64,000 bases of DNA from NCBI GenBank assembly GCA_902586925.1, contig CACIJE010000002.1, forward strand, positions 62,001 to 126,000, written 5' to 3'. Both the position numbers and the translations under genes were made by a program. Source of the DNA: an uncultured SAR86 cluster bacterium. GTDB taxonomy: Bacteria; Pseudomonadota; Gammaproteobacteria; Magnimaribacterales; D2472. Position 1 is the stretch's first letter, and the number at the start of each line of letters is the position of its first letter. Positions 1 to 9,654 of this stretch are shown here, piece after piece. Under the pieces are notes generated by a model. The model ran no database searches. It saw nothing but the letters and a program-made list of their open reading frames with translations, and was not told the DNA's origin.

Positions 1-82
1 TCTAGTATTATTAACATATTTACATTTTTTTATAATTTTTTTTCAAATGGTTACGTCCTGATACTCAAATCCTAATACATAA

Positions 83-1033
83 CTACTCAACAGAACTTCT
101 TATAATCTTTAGTTCTTTTGTAAGGACACTTCCAATTGCAGTATGTGATAAATTTTCTCTTGTAATACCAATTATGTCAGCTATGGTCTCTGCTGCGTAT
201 ATTCCTGTACAGTGACCACCCATAAATTTAGTTAAGCCATTATCTTTTAGCCAATTAGCTGTTGTAGATATTGTATTATCACTAGCCTTAAACAAATGAA
301 ATCCACCTATAGCACCATATACTGGCTCATTTTTTATTGATTGAAGTTTCATTGCAGTATTTATAATTCCTGAGTGACCACATCCTGACATCATTATCCA
401 ACCATTATCTGTTAACATACCAACAGATTGATCATCCCGGATTATGTCTGGTATTGTTAAATCCTTATCAAGATAAAATCCTTTTGGCCCATTATATTTT
501 TCAACAACCCTTTCGACTGTCCCAGTAGCATAAAGATTATTCGATATCTTTTTGTAATCATCTAATATGATGAAACTTATGCCCTCTTCTTCCGCAGCTT
601 TTTTGAATTTAGATGAATCTCTATAGTTTCCTGGACCCTCCATTGAACCATCCTTGTAATATCTTTGATCAAAAAAACCTCTAGCTACATAAACTTCAGA
701 AAAAGCATCTGCATTTAACTCTTTATATACTTGTCTTAATTTTATTAATCCGCCTGTGTGATCACTATGAAAATGACTCAGTACTACTTTATTTACTTTT
801 GAGAGGTCTTTGTTTAATATCTTTGCATTATGTAAAACTGTATCTTCATGGAAACCAGTATCAAACAAAACTGACTCTTCATCACTTTCATAAAGCGCTG
901 AAAAACTCCATTCGCCAAAACCACCATAATTTGAAATATTTGTTGCCAAAACTGTAATTTTATATTCGGCTGAAACATTTACTGTTAGAAATAAAATTAA
1001 GAAATTTAAATATCTAATTCTTTTGGACCACAT
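83..1033 (-). CDS. Secreted metallo-beta-lactamase-fold hydrolase
   Basis: Probable periplasmic zinc hydrolase of the metallo-beta-lactamase fold; substrate unknown. Residues 1-22 look like a signal peptide (basic start, hydrophobic core, VSA before EYK). SHFHSDH supplies His87, His89, Asp91 and His92; GCGHSG and a late GGHCTG supply the remaining ligands. GGFHLF followed by GGHCTG is typical of the branch often annotated as dihydropterin methyl-RFAP synthase-like. At 316 residues it is full length. It is last of three minus-strand genes and overlaps the ABM gene by 28 nt, so the two are probably translationally coupled. The fold is clear and the reaction is not. Confidence 0.8.
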   Translation of the reverse strand: MWSKRIRYLNFLILFLTVNVSAEYKITVLATNISNYGGFGEWSFSALYESDEESVLFDTGFHEDTVLHNAKILNKDLSKVNKVVLSHFHSDHTGGLIKLRQVYKELNADAFSEVYVARGFFDQRYYKDGSMEGPGNYRDSSKFKKAAEEEGISFIILDDYKKISNNLYATGTVERVVEKYNGPKGFYLDKDLTIPDIIRDDQSVGMLTDNGWIMMSGCGHSGIINTAMKLQSIKNEPVYGAIGGFHLFKASDNTISTTANWLKDNGLTKFMGGHCTGIYAAETIADIIGITRENLSHTAIGSVLTKELKIIRSSVE

Positions 1034-1311
1034 AATGCTACCTTAATACTTGATGCTCCACCTTCCAATATTGGATCTAAATTAGTAAGTAAGCCTGTCT
1101 CAATTCTCCAATTGAGATACTTGGCCTGATCATCCAAAGACTCCCAATCTTCAATTAAATGAACTGTATTTGTTGATTCATCTATATAGGTATCAACTGA
1201 TATACATCCTTTATATGCACGAGTATCAGGCAATGCATCTTTCATTGCATTCTTGAGTGTTTCTAATGTGTCAGCTTTAGCTGGAAATGAAACAATAACT
1301 AAGTTTTTCAT
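1006..1311 (-). CDS. ABM-domain (quinol monooxygenase-like) protein
   Basis: Small cytoplasmic protein of the antibiotic-biosynthesis-monooxygenase superfamily, a dimeric ferredoxin-like barrel that includes YgiN-type quinol monooxygenases. The usual pattern is present: a beta strand at the N terminus (VIVSFPAKA), a helix, TRAYKGCISVDTY, and a strand ending in IEDWES. It has no signal peptide. The start is set by a strong Shine-Dalgarno (AAGGAGG, complement of 1316-1322) that overlaps the stop of the upstream S10 peptidase gene. It lies between a secreted hydrolase and a secreted peptidase, which gives no clear pathway. Family call is good; substrate is unknown. Confidence 0.7.
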   Translation of the reverse strand: MKNLVIVSFPAKADTLETLKNAMKDALPDTRAYKGCISVDTYIDESTNTVHLIEDWESLDDQAKYLNWRIETGLLTNLDPILEGGASSIKVALCGPKELDI

Positions 1312-1320
1312 ATTTCCTCC

Positions 1321-2835
1321 TTATTTTATAAATTCAGTGACTTCCTCTAAAAACCTATCAAACGATGGTTGATGGTTATACATCATATGGCCAGACTCAA
1401 ACTCTGAAAATATAACTCTATTCATGTCTACAGAATTATCATACATGAAATTTTCAGCTGTAAAACATGGCGTAGCAAGATCAAAAAGCCCACATGAGAC
1501 GTAAACTTTAAAATCTTTGTTATATCTTTGTGCCCTTGCAATATGTGGAACAGTATTTACATATCCAAAATCATTACCTTTCCATTCTTGAGGATGTTTC
1601 CAGTTATAAAAAACTTTTGAATCTCCACTCTGATACAACATATCCATTTTTACTCCTATCTCACCAAACCAAGTATGAATAGCAGTTACATATGCTGACA
1701 TAAAACCTTCGCTTGAAACATCAGTATCAGAATACTGGCCTCCTGCAATATAGTCAGCATTTTTATATCTTGAATCTAACCTACCCACTGAAAAACCCTC
1801 ATCTCTCAATAATTCTTTTCTAAAACTTGATGGATCAACTCGCATATCAAAATCTTCAACAAATCTCTTACTGAGACCGGTAAAGTACGAGTATTTTTGC
1901 ATAACAGCATTTTTTTCACTTTTTGATATTCTTGTTCCTTTTAAAAGAGCTGGCCCATATTCATTTAGACTAAAATTTTTAGATTCAACGTAAAAGTCAT
2001 TTAATGTTTTATTAGTATCAATTTTTCCATGATAGTATGCTGTTGCAGCATACGATGGTAGAAATCCATAGTGAGGACTATTATTTCCTGGATGAAATAC
2101 TAAATACTGATAGTCTGAGGCTGGAGCAACCATCAGCAATCCATTAACCTCGATAGGAGTAATGTCACCTGATCTTAACTCTGATACTAGTAATGGACCT
2201 CTAATGCCTCCATAACTCTCACCTAATATATATCTTGGAGAATTCCATCGATTATTATCTGTAATCCAACGTCTAATAAATTCTGCAATTATTTTTGGAT
2301 CTTCGCTTACACCCCAAAATTCTTCACCTTTATGACAACCTATTGCTCTACTATATCCAGTTCCTACAGGATCGATAAAAACTAAATCTGCATCACTTAA
2401 TGGTGATAAATTATTGTCAATAATGTTGTAAGGAGGACCACCGTCATCTGTTGCATTACTTGGTACCTTGATAACCTTGGGGCCAAGAACACCCATATGC
2501 AGCCATAATGATGCAGAGCCTGGGCCTCCATTAAAGCTAAATATTATTGGCCTATTTTTATCAGAATTTATTGCAATATACTCTGTATAAAAAAATGACG
2601 CCATTGGCATATTAGGATTTTCTTTTTCATAAATAACTTTTTCTTTAAGGCTTGCTGAATACTCTATTTTCTTTCCATTAAACGTTCCATTAAAAGTATT
2701 TGTAAATGATTTTTCATTTATCGTTTCTTTTGTAATATTTTTACAACTTTCATCTGCTAGATGATCATCTCCAATTATTAAAAAAGAAAAAAATACTAAG
2801 AAAAAAAATTGAGTTTTTAACATACAATTTTTCAT
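1321..2835 (-). CDS. Secreted serine carboxypeptidase, family S10
   Basis: Exported serine carboxypeptidase expected to trim C-terminal residues from peptides in the periplasm or outside the cell. A hydrophobic leader covers about residues 5-22. The S10 oxyanion region reads SFNGGPGSAS (near 100-109). The nucleophile is Ser207 in GESYGG; Asp452 (GLFDLATP) and His483 (SGHMMY) complete the triad. At 504 residues it is a typical bacterial S10 length. The start has a GGAG six nt upstream. It is divergent from the M14 carboxypeptidase at 2906 across a 70-nt gap, pairing two exopeptidases of different chemistry. The family is certain. Confidence 0.9.
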   Translation of the reverse strand: MKNCMLKTQFFFLVFFSFLIIGDDHLADESCKNITKETINEKSFTNTFNGTFNGKKIEYSASLKEKVIYEKENPNMPMASFFYTEYIAINSDKNRPIIFSFNGGPGSASLWLHMGVLGPKVIKVPSNATDDGGPPYNIIDNNLSPLSDADLVFIDPVGTGYSRAIGCHKGEEFWGVSEDPKIIAEFIRRWITDNNRWNSPRYILGESYGGIRGPLLVSELRSGDITPIEVNGLLMVAPASDYQYLVFHPGNNSPHYGFLPSYAATAYYHGKIDTNKTLNDFYVESKNFSLNEYGPALLKGTRISKSEKNAVMQKYSYFTGLSKRFVEDFDMRVDPSSFRKELLRDEGFSVGRLDSRYKNADYIAGGQYSDTDVSSEGFMSAYVTAIHTWFGEIGVKMDMLYQSGDSKVFYNWKHPQEWKGNDFGYVNTVPHIARAQRYNKDFKVYVSCGLFDLATPCFTAENFMYDNSVDMNRVIFSEFESGHMMYNHQPSFDRFLEEVTEFIK

Positions 2836-2905
2836 ATTAACTCCATTAACTTATAATTTATTATATTATTTCTAATAGAAATTTGTACTTTATAAGGAGA
2901 TTAAG
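2836..2905. promoter_or_regulatory. Divergent promoter region, S10 / M14 peptidases
   Basis: This 70-nt AT-rich gap separates two divergent peptidase genes and must hold both promoters or their ends. Ribosome-binding sites flank it on both sides (GGAG for the minus gene, AAGGAG at 2894-2899 for the plus gene). No operator repeat stands out; TATA-like boxes are too common in this DNA to assign. Confidence 0.35.
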
Positions 2906-5752
2906 GTGTTAAGAAAAATTTTACTATTTTCTATTTTTTCAATAAATTTAGACTCTTCAACTTTAATGAATCCAACGTCATTATCTAAAGATTTATATGA
3001 TGGGGTTATTCTTGAGGGTTCATATTCAAGTAATATTGATAGGCCTATTAATTATCTAGGTTTTGAAGTTGGTGAGCGTGTCGCATCTCCTTTGCAAATA
3101 TCAAATGCAATTATTGGTTGGTCAAAACAATCTGATCGAATGATTGTAAAAGAATATGGCAAAACCCATGAAGGACGCCCTCTTTATGTTGTGTTTATAT
3201 CCTCCCCATCAAACTTAGCAAAACTGGATGAAATAAAAGAAAATGTGAATTTGCTTGCTGATGGGCTAAATACAAATGGAAATAAAGCTCGATCAATAAT
3301 TAAAGATTTACCTGCAATAGCCTGGATGGCATATTCAATTCATGGCAATGAGACATCTGGAGCTGATGCAGCAATTGCAGCTATTTATCATTTCATTGCA
3401 AGCAATGATGAAGAAACTTTAAAGATGCTTGATGATATGTTAATTATTTTTGATCCTTTAATGAACCCAGATGGTCGTGCAAGATTCTCTAAATCATTAG
3501 AACAATATAGGGGAACATCTCCAAATTATGATGATCAATCACTTCTTCATACAGGGGATTGGCCATATGGAAGAACTAATCATTATTTTTTTGATTTAAA
3601 CAGAGATTGGATATACCAAACACAACCTGAAACAAGAGGTAGAGTTAAGTTAATAAACGAATGGAGACCTCAAATACTACTTGATGCTCATGAAATGGGT
3701 CCACAAGATACATTCATGACTGGTCCACCAAGAGAACCAATTAACAAAAATATCGATAATGATTTATTAAAATGGGGTAATATTTTTGCACAGGATCAAG
3801 GTAATGCTTTTGATGAGAGAAATTGGCGATTTTATACCGGTGAATGGCATGAAGATTTATATCCTGGATATTCATTCTACATCCAATTCAGAGGCACACT
3901 TGGTATTTTATATGAACAATCTAGAATGGCTGAAGATGGTGTTAGAAGACCTGAGGGTACAATTCAATCATATAAAGAATCAGTTCATCATCAATATATA
4001 AGCACAATGGTGAATTTAAAAACTCTTCAAAAGAATTCAAAATTAATGTATCAAGATTTTTGGGAGGGTAGAAAATATAATGTTTCAAGAGAAAGTATTT
4101 ATGCAAATAGATCTTTTGTAATTCTACCAACTGATAATATAGGTAGATTAAATACTCTTATTGAGAAACTTCAACTTCAAGATATAAATCTATATAAAAA
4201 CGACAAACCTATCTTAGTTAAAAATGTCTTAAAACAATCAGGAGAAATTTTAGAAAATTATACAATTCCAATTGGAAGTCTAATCGTACCAAATCGTCAA
4301 TCCGAAGCTCCATTAATTGCAGCAATGATGGAGTTTGATGCAAAAATAGATGAATCTGTTCTGGTAAAAGAAAAACAAGCTAATTTAAGAGATGGCTCTT
4401 CTATTATGTATGATACAACAGCATTTAATTTATCAATGATGTATGGTCTTGATACCATTACAGTTCCTGAAAATCTAACTTCAAACTTAATACCTTGGAA
4501 GTCAAAATCCTCATATTTAGAATTTGAAGAAAATGCAGTTATGTGGTCAGTTAATGGAGATGATGATCGTTCTGTAGCTTTTGCAGCACGTTTAATGGAA
4601 CTTGGAGTTGAAGTAAGAGTTATCAATAAAAAGACTTCTCTATCTGGTCATGATCTGCCAAGAGGAAGTGTTGTAGTAATTAAAATGGATAATCCAAAAT
4701 TAGTAACATTAGAAAGATTAATTAAAAATGTTGCTATTCAACTAGATATATCTGTCGTATCAATTGAGTCAGGGTTTGGTCCAGAAGAACTACCAGACTG
4801 GGGAGGAGAACATTTTGAATTGCTTGAAAAACCTCAAATTGCTATTTTAAGTCACGAAGGTTTTAATTCTTATGACGTTGGTGTTTCTTGGTGGTCAATT
4901 GACCATCATTTAGGTATTAGGCACAGCCAAATAAATAAATCAAATATAAACTACACTGATTTGAGAAGATATAACACCATAATTATACCTAGTGGCAGTT
5001 CATTGTCGGAAAGTACCAGAGAAATCCTTTCTAATTGGATTAAACAAGGAGGAACATTAATTGCTCATAACCGAAGCGTAAGGCAATTTACAGATGATGA
5101 AGGCATCGGAAATGTTAAACAACTGCAGTATACTTTTGATGAAAGTCAAGATTTCAATATTGATCTTCAAAGAGAATTATTTTCTTTAAGCGAAGACATA
5201 AGTATAGATAAAACTTTGAGTAATAAAGTTAATACTGAAATTTCTTATCCTTGGGAATCTGTAGAAAATAAACTTTCTTCAGAGGAGCTTAAAAGTCGTG
5301 ATAAATGGCAATCACTCTTTATGCCATCAGGATCTATAGTTAGTGCAAGGTCAGATCAAAAACATTGGCTTACCTACGGTACTAATGAAACATTACCAGT
5401 TTTATATAGCAACTATCCTATTCTGATGACTGGAGGAAGCTCTCAAGCTGCAATTAGAATAGGAGAAATTATTGATTCACAAGATTTTCAAGACACAAGA
5501 TATCTAAATTGGTCATCAATACCATCAAAAACCGACATTAACATAAGAATGAGTGGTTTGGTCTGGCCTGAGGCTGCACAAAGGATTGCTAATTCTGCAT
5601 ATTTAACAAGAGAAAGACTTGGCCTTGGACAATTAATTTTATTCTCCGGAGAACCAAATTTTCGTGGTTCAGCTCTTGGAACTAATAGACTTTGGCTAAA
5701 TGCAGTGGTTTATGGGGCTGGATTAGGAACTGTTAATAATATTGATTTATAA
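2906..5752 (+). CDS. Secreted zinc carboxypeptidase, family M14 (large, multidomain)
   Basis: Large M14 zinc carboxypeptidase with a long C-terminal extension. The zinc ligands are His146 and Glu149 (HGNETSG) and His262 (DAHEMG). NPDGRARF and DLNRDW are the usual substrate-pocket motifs, and Glu337 (GILYEQ) is the probable catalytic base. Residues about 550-948 resemble the glutamine-amidotransferase-like and jelly-roll tail seen in the 850-1000-residue bacterial M14 proteins. The start is GTG at 2906, chosen because AAGGAG at 2894-2899 sits six nt upstream. The leader is hydrophobic but weak as a signal peptide. A membrane TPR protein follows after nine nt, probably in the same transcript. 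Confidence 0.88.
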   Translation: MLRKILLFSIFSINLDSSTLMNPTSLSKDLYDGVILEGSYSSNIDRPINYLGFEVGERVASPLQISNAIIGWSKQSDRMIVKEYGKTHEGRPLYVVFISSPSNLAKLDEIKENVNLLADGLNTNGNKARSIIKDLPAIAWMAYSIHGNETSGADAAIAAIYHFIASNDEETLKMLDDMLIIFDPLMNPDGRARFSKSLEQYRGTSPNYDDQSLLHTGDWPYGRTNHYFFDLNRDWIYQTQPETRGRVKLINEWRPQILLDAHEMGPQDTFMTGPPREPINKNIDNDLLKWGNIFAQDQGNAFDERNWRFYTGEWHEDLYPGYSFYIQFRGTLGILYEQSRMAEDGVRRPEGTIQSYKESVHHQYISTMVNLKTLQKNSKLMYQDFWEGRKYNVSRESIYANRSFVILPTDNIGRLNTLIEKLQLQDINLYKNDKPILVKNVLKQSGEILENYTIPIGSLIVPNRQSEAPLIAAMMEFDAKIDESVLVKEKQANLRDGSSIMYDTTAFNLSMMYGLDTITVPENLTSNLIPWKSKSSYLEFEENAVMWSVNGDDDRSVAFAARLMELGVEVRVINKKTSLSGHDLPRGSVVVIKMDNPKLVTLERLIKNVAIQLDISVVSIESGFGPEELPDWGGEHFELLEKPQIAILSHEGFNSYDVGVSWWSIDHHLGIRHSQINKSNINYTDLRRYNTIIIPSGSSLSESTREILSNWIKQGGTLIAHNRSVRQFTDDEGIGNVKQLQYTFDESQDFNIDLQRELFSLSEDISIDKTLSNKVNTEISYPWESVENKLSSEELKSRDKWQSLFMPSGSIVSARSDQKHWLTYGTNETLPVLYSNYPILMTGGSSQAAIRIGEIIDSQDFQDTRYLNWSSIPSKTDINIRMSGLVWPEAAQRIANSAYLTRERLGLGQLILFSGEPNFRGSALGTNRLWLNAVVYGAGLGTVNNIDL

Positions 5753-5761
5753 ATTTATTAA

Positions 5762-7213
5762 ATGAATCATTTAACAAGTTTATGGAAAATTGCTACCGCA
5801 TACTTGGTTGGTAGTTTTGCTCTAATCCAATTTGTAAATATTGCACTACCTTATTTTGAAATAGAAGAAATTCTTGGTTTTAATTCAAACGCAATAATGA
5901 GATGGTTATTTATTGGTTTACCTATTGGCCTACCCTTAGTCATGGCAATTGGATTTTTTTTAAATAAAAAGGGACTTATAAGTAATATAAATGAATTCAA
6001 TAATAAGCATGATATCGATGGTTCTTATAAACAAAAAATAGCAGTTTTACCTTTTAACAACTTGAATAAAGATGATGATGGAGCTTTTTTAGTTGATGGG
6101 ATAGTTGAAGATTTAATAACAGAATTTTCAATGATTAAAGAAATTGAAATATTATCAAGACAATCTTGTTTTGATTTTAGAGAAAAAGATTACTCTTTAG
6201 AACAATTTAAAAAAGATTTTGATATTGATTACGCTGTTTCAGGAAGTATCAGAGTTGTTAATAATAGAATAAGGATATCTGTTGAGTTGTCAGAACTTAA
6301 TGATGGAAATGTTATTTGGGGTAATAAATACGATAGAGTAAAAGAGGACATATTTGATATTCAGGACGAAATAGTAAGAAAAATAACTATATCGTTAATT
6401 GGCGAGATTGAATTATCTAGTCTTGAAAGAGCTAAGAGAAAACCAACAGAAAATATGAATTCTTATGAATGTTTATTGAAAGGAAAAGAACTTCATCATA
6501 GATTTACTAAAGAAGATAATCAGGAGTGTATTAAAGCTCTAGATTTATCAATTAAAGCTGATACAAATAATTCACAAGCATATGCTTGGAAGGCATGTGC
6601 ACTAGGACAGGCATATGGAAGAGGTTATAGAAATGATACTGAGCAGTTGATGACTGAAATAATGTTAAATATAAACAAAGCAGTTGAATTAAATAATAAT
6701 GATTTTGAAGCTCATAGAATGTTAGCTGAGGTTCATTTATCACTTCATGATTTTGACAAAGCATTAGATCATGGATCAAAAGCTTTTAAGTTAAATCCAA
6801 ATGATCCAAGAGTGAGTTCAGTATATGGAGAAATATTAATAAGAACAAAGAAATTAGATGAGGGTATTTCATATCTTGAAAAAGCTTATGAACTAGATCC
6901 AATTCCACAAGGTCAGAGCACTTCTGATAGAAGAATATGTGCTCTTTTAACTGGTTATTATATTTCAGACAATTTTGAAAAATGTTCAGAGATGATAAAT
7001 AAAATTGTAGATATTGATTTCAAATCATGGTTACTATCTTATGATATTTATAAAAAAAATGATTCATTTAATAAAAACGATGATTGGTTTCAAAAGGGCC
7101 TAACTAAATTTGAGAATATCGATGCAAAACTTGAAGTAGACAGATTTCATCTTAATGATATTAATTTAACAAATCAATTAATCGAAAAAGCAAATAAAAT
7201 CTTAGCTATATAA
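5762..7213 (+). CDS. Membrane TolB-like/TPR protein
   Basis: Two N-terminal membrane segments (about residues 8-30 and 47-67) are followed by a cytoplasmic or periplasmic TolB/FlgO-like domain. That domain starts at IAVLPFNNLN (residue 93) and ends near NGYVIWG-like NVIWGNKYDR, as in the adenylate-cyclase-associated TPR family. From about 225 to 390 there are TPR-like helical pairs (KAVELNNNDFEAHRMLAEVH, KAFKLNPNDPRVSSVYGEIL). No cyclase catalytic domain and no winged-helix domain is present, unlike CadC-type sensors with the same tail. It is probably cotranscribed with the M14 peptidase, so a scaffold or sensing role near peptide uptake is possible but only inferred. Confidence 0.65.
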   Translation: MNHLTSLWKIATAYLVGSFALIQFVNIALPYFEIEEILGFNSNAIMRWLFIGLPIGLPLVMAIGFFLNKKGLISNINEFNNKHDIDGSYKQKIAVLPFNNLNKDDDGAFLVDGIVEDLITEFSMIKEIEILSRQSCFDFREKDYSLEQFKKDFDIDYAVSGSIRVVNNRIRISVELSELNDGNVIWGNKYDRVKEDIFDIQDEIVRKITISLIGEIELSSLERAKRKPTENMNSYECLLKGKELHHRFTKEDNQECIKALDLSIKADTNNSQAYAWKACALGQAYGRGYRNDTEQLMTEIMLNINKAVELNNNDFEAHRMLAEVHLSLHDFDKALDHGSKAFKLNPNDPRVSSVYGEILIRTKKLDEGISYLEKAYELDPIPQGQSTSDRRICALLTGYYISDNFEKCSEMINKIVDIDFKSWLLSYDIYKKNDSFNKNDDWFQKGLTKFENIDAKLEVDRFHLNDINLTNQLIEKANKILAI

Positions 7214-7240
7214 TTAAATAAAATATTTTAATCTATTAAA

Positions 7241-8008
7241 TTAAGCTGCTGTAAATCCACCGTCACAAACATATACAGAACCAGAACAGTTTGATGATTC
7301 ATCGGAACCTAAAAACAATGCTAAATTTGCAATCTCTTCATTTGTTGAGTACCTGTTAGTTGCAACCATACCATTAACGATGTCTACAACCGATGAAGGA
7401 TCATCAGGGTTTAGTTGCTCTCCAATTGAATCCATCATTCTGTTATCAACGGGCCCAGGTGCCAACGCATTTACTCTTACGTTCATTGGTCCATTCTCCA
7501 AACATGCTGTCTTAACTATTCCACATACAGCATGTTTACTTGCAATATAGGGACATAACCCATTGAAACCAACCAGACCTGCTGTTGAAGCGACTGCAAT
7601 AAATGATCCACTTTTTTGTTTTTGCATAATGGGGAATGCGTATTTCATATATAACCATACTCCGATTAGGTTTGTATCGATAACATCGTTAAATTCTTCA
7701 ATAGTAAAATCTGTTAAGGGTTTAACAATTCCCTCTGTACCCGCATTTGCCACCACAATATCCACAGAACCAAATTGTTCATAAGTTCTACTAATACATT
7801 TACTAATTGCTGACTCATCTTTTGAGTCAGCAATGCAAGTAAAGGCATTTGATGGATTATCCAAAGATTTCATTAAAGATAGTAATTTTTCTTCAGACCT
7901 TCCAACCATTACAAGATTTGCACCCTCTTCTAAATATCTTTTTGAAGTAGCAGCGCCAATACCACCAGTTGCACCTGTAACAATTGCAGTTTTGTTATTT
8001 AATCTCAA
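7241..8008 (-). CDS. SDR family oxidoreductase
   Basis: Classical short-chain dehydrogenase/reductase of 255 residues. The NAD(P)-binding motif is TGATGGIG (11-18), NAG is at 88-90, and the catalytic residues are Ser141, Tyr154 and Lys158 (YIASK). It ends with the usual CDGGFTAA. The apparent start is TTG at 8008, directly after the TAA of the upstream secreted-protein gene; no ATG lies before the Rossmann motif. The Rossmann fold and chemistry (alcohol/ketone redox) are clear; the substrate cannot be told. Confidence 0.85.
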   Translation of the reverse strand: MRLNNKTAIVTGATGGIGAATSKRYLEEGANLVMVGRSEEKLLSLMKSLDNPSNAFTCIADSKDESAISKCISRTYEQFGSVDIVVANAGTEGIVKPLTDFTIEEFNDVIDTNLIGVWLYMKYAFPIMQKQKSGSFIAVASTAGLVGFNGLCPYIASKHAVCGIVKTACLENGPMNVRVNALAPGPVDNRMMDSIGEQLNPDDPSSVVDIVNGMVATNRYSTNEEIANLALFLGSDESSNCSGSVYVCDGGFTAA

Positions 8009-8533
8009 TTAATCTACCTTATTAATTAATGAATATTGATTCTGAAGTTCACCATCTAAATTTAAGGATGCATTTACTTTAACAGTATCCTTACCAGTAA
8101 ATGTCCAACCAATAGATTCAACATAATTATTGACCTTTGGATCATATCCAGGTGTTGGGTCAGATTTTAGTTGAATAGAATTCTTATCTAATGAGGCAAC
8201 TGTAAACATTGGCTCCGTCCCTAGGGCACAATAGTGTTTAATAACAAGTTCGCCATCTTTATCTGAATATGTTGTCATCATTTCTACACCATCTTCAACA
8301 AGTTTTTCAACAATTGTATTACCATTTGATACAAGCTTAAATTCTGAGGACGTATCTACAATTACTCCAGATTCTTGATAAAGTTTACCCTCCCATTTAC
8401 CTAGCATTTTTTTTATTTGATTAAATGCATTACTATTTTTAACTTCCCCCATATCAACATCGCCAATTGTTGTATTATCAGCGTTAGTAATCAACGAGGT
8501 AAGTAATATTCCAGTTAATAAATTTAATTTCAT
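8009..8533 (-). CDS. Secreted protein, DUF1579-like
   Basis: I do not recognise a specific function. A signal peptide covers residues 1-18 (ending ITNA before DNTT). The mature part begins with a helix and then KKMLGKWEGKLY, followed by alternating beta strands. This resembles the lipocalin-like beta-barrel proteins gathered as DUF1579 or similar. A good Shine-Dalgarno (AGGAG) precedes the ATG. It abuts the TTG start of the SDR gene with no gap, so the two are one transcript. Confidence 0.5.
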   Translation of the reverse strand: MKLNLLTGILLTSLITNADNTTIGDVDMGEVKNSNAFNQIKKMLGKWEGKLYQESGVIVDTSSEFKLVSNGNTIVEKLVEDGVEMMTTYSDKDGELVIKHYCALGTEPMFTVASLDKNSIQLKSDPTPGYDPKVNNYVESIGWTFTGKDTVKVNASLNLDGELQNQYSLINKVD

Positions 8534-8629
8534 TTATTTCTCCTATTTAATTTAAATACATTTAAAATATAACAAAAATTACTTTGTTTTGTATTACAAA
8601 ATAATATCTATTAAATATACATATACTAA

Positions 8630-9652
8630 ATGATCTATAAAAATATTCTAGAGACTATTGGAAATACTCCTTCATTTCAAACGAGTAATATATCTATTAA
8701 TGGTACAAACATTTATGTAAAAGCTGAATATTTTAATCCCGCAAGTTCTGTAAAAGACAGACTTGCAATAAGTATTATTGATAATGCAGAAAAGAATAAC
8801 TTACTAAAAGAAGGTCAAACAATTATTGAAGCAACAAGTGGAAACACTGGTGTTGGTCTTGCTATGGTATGTGCTGCAAAAAAATATCCATTAGTTGTAA
8901 CAATGCCAGACAGTGCTTCAGTTGAGAGAAGAAAATTAATGAGATTTCTTGGAGCAAAAGTTTTATTAACACCAGCATCAGAGGGCGGGACTGGAGCATA
9001 TAATATGGCAAAAAAATTAGTTGATAAAAATGGTTGGTTTTTTGCTAGGCAATTTGAGACTGAAGATAATGCAAATATTCATGAAGAAACAACTGGAATA
9101 GAAATTTATAATGATTTTAAAAAGATTGGATTGGATTACTGGGTCTCTGGTTATGGGACAGGTGGAACTTTTACAGGAGTATCAAGAGTACTAAGAAATA
9201 AAATGCCTGAAACAAAACTAATTTTAACAGAGCCTGATGTTGCGCCTCTTGTTGCAAGTGAGAACATCCAAAAAAGAAATTCTGACGGTTCAGCTGCTGA
9301 ATCACATCCATCATGGAATCCACATCCTATACAAGGTTGGACAACTGATTTTATTCCTCTTGTTCTTCAAGAATCAATTGATAAAGAATATTATGACGAA
9401 CTAATACCAGTATCTGGTAACGATGGAATATATTGGTCATGTGAATTAGCAAAAAAGGAAGGAATTATTACTGGTGTTTCTGGTGGATCAACCTTTGCTG
9501 TTGCTGTTAAAGTAGCAAAAAAAGCAAAACCAGGATCAAATATATTATGTATGATTCCTGATACCGCTGAAAGATATATGTCTAGTATTTTATTTGACGA
9601 AATTGATTCAGAAATGGATAAAGAAGAAAGAGATTTACTTAAATCTGTTTGA
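8630..9652 (+). CDS. cysK: Cysteine synthase (O-acetylserine sulfhydrylase)
   Basis: PLP enzyme that makes cysteine from O-acetylserine and sulfide in the cytoplasm. The PLP lysine is Lys42 in SSVKDR. EATSGNTG is the substrate loop and SGYGTGGTFTG the phosphate-binding loop. HPIQGW corresponds to the HKIQGIG region of CysK, and GVSGGST follows. At 340 residues it is slightly longer than E. coli CysK because of a C-terminal acidic tail. It converges with cysE, with only two nt between the stop codons, so both genes of the pathway sit together on opposite strands. Confidence 0.88.
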   Translation: MIYKNILETIGNTPSFQTSNISINGTNIYVKAEYFNPASSVKDRLAISIIDNAEKNNLLKEGQTIIEATSGNTGVGLAMVCAAKKYPLVVTMPDSASVERRKLMRFLGAKVLLTPASEGGTGAYNMAKKLVDKNGWFFARQFETEDNANIHEETTGIEIYNDFKKIGLDYWVSGYGTGGTFTGVSRVLRNKMPETKLILTEPDVAPLVASENIQKRNSDGSAAESHPSWNPHPIQGWTTDFIPLVLQESIDKEYYDELIPVSGNDGIYWSCELAKKEGIITGVSGGSTFAVAVKVAKKAKPGSNILCMIPDTAERYMSSILFDEIDSEMDKEERDLLKSV

Positions 9653-9654
9653 TC

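Noticed and set aside
1006-1311. ABM gene as part of a polyketide or antibiotic cluster
   Set aside because: No PKS, NRPS or other biosynthetic gene lies nearby; the domain is common in ordinary metabolism.
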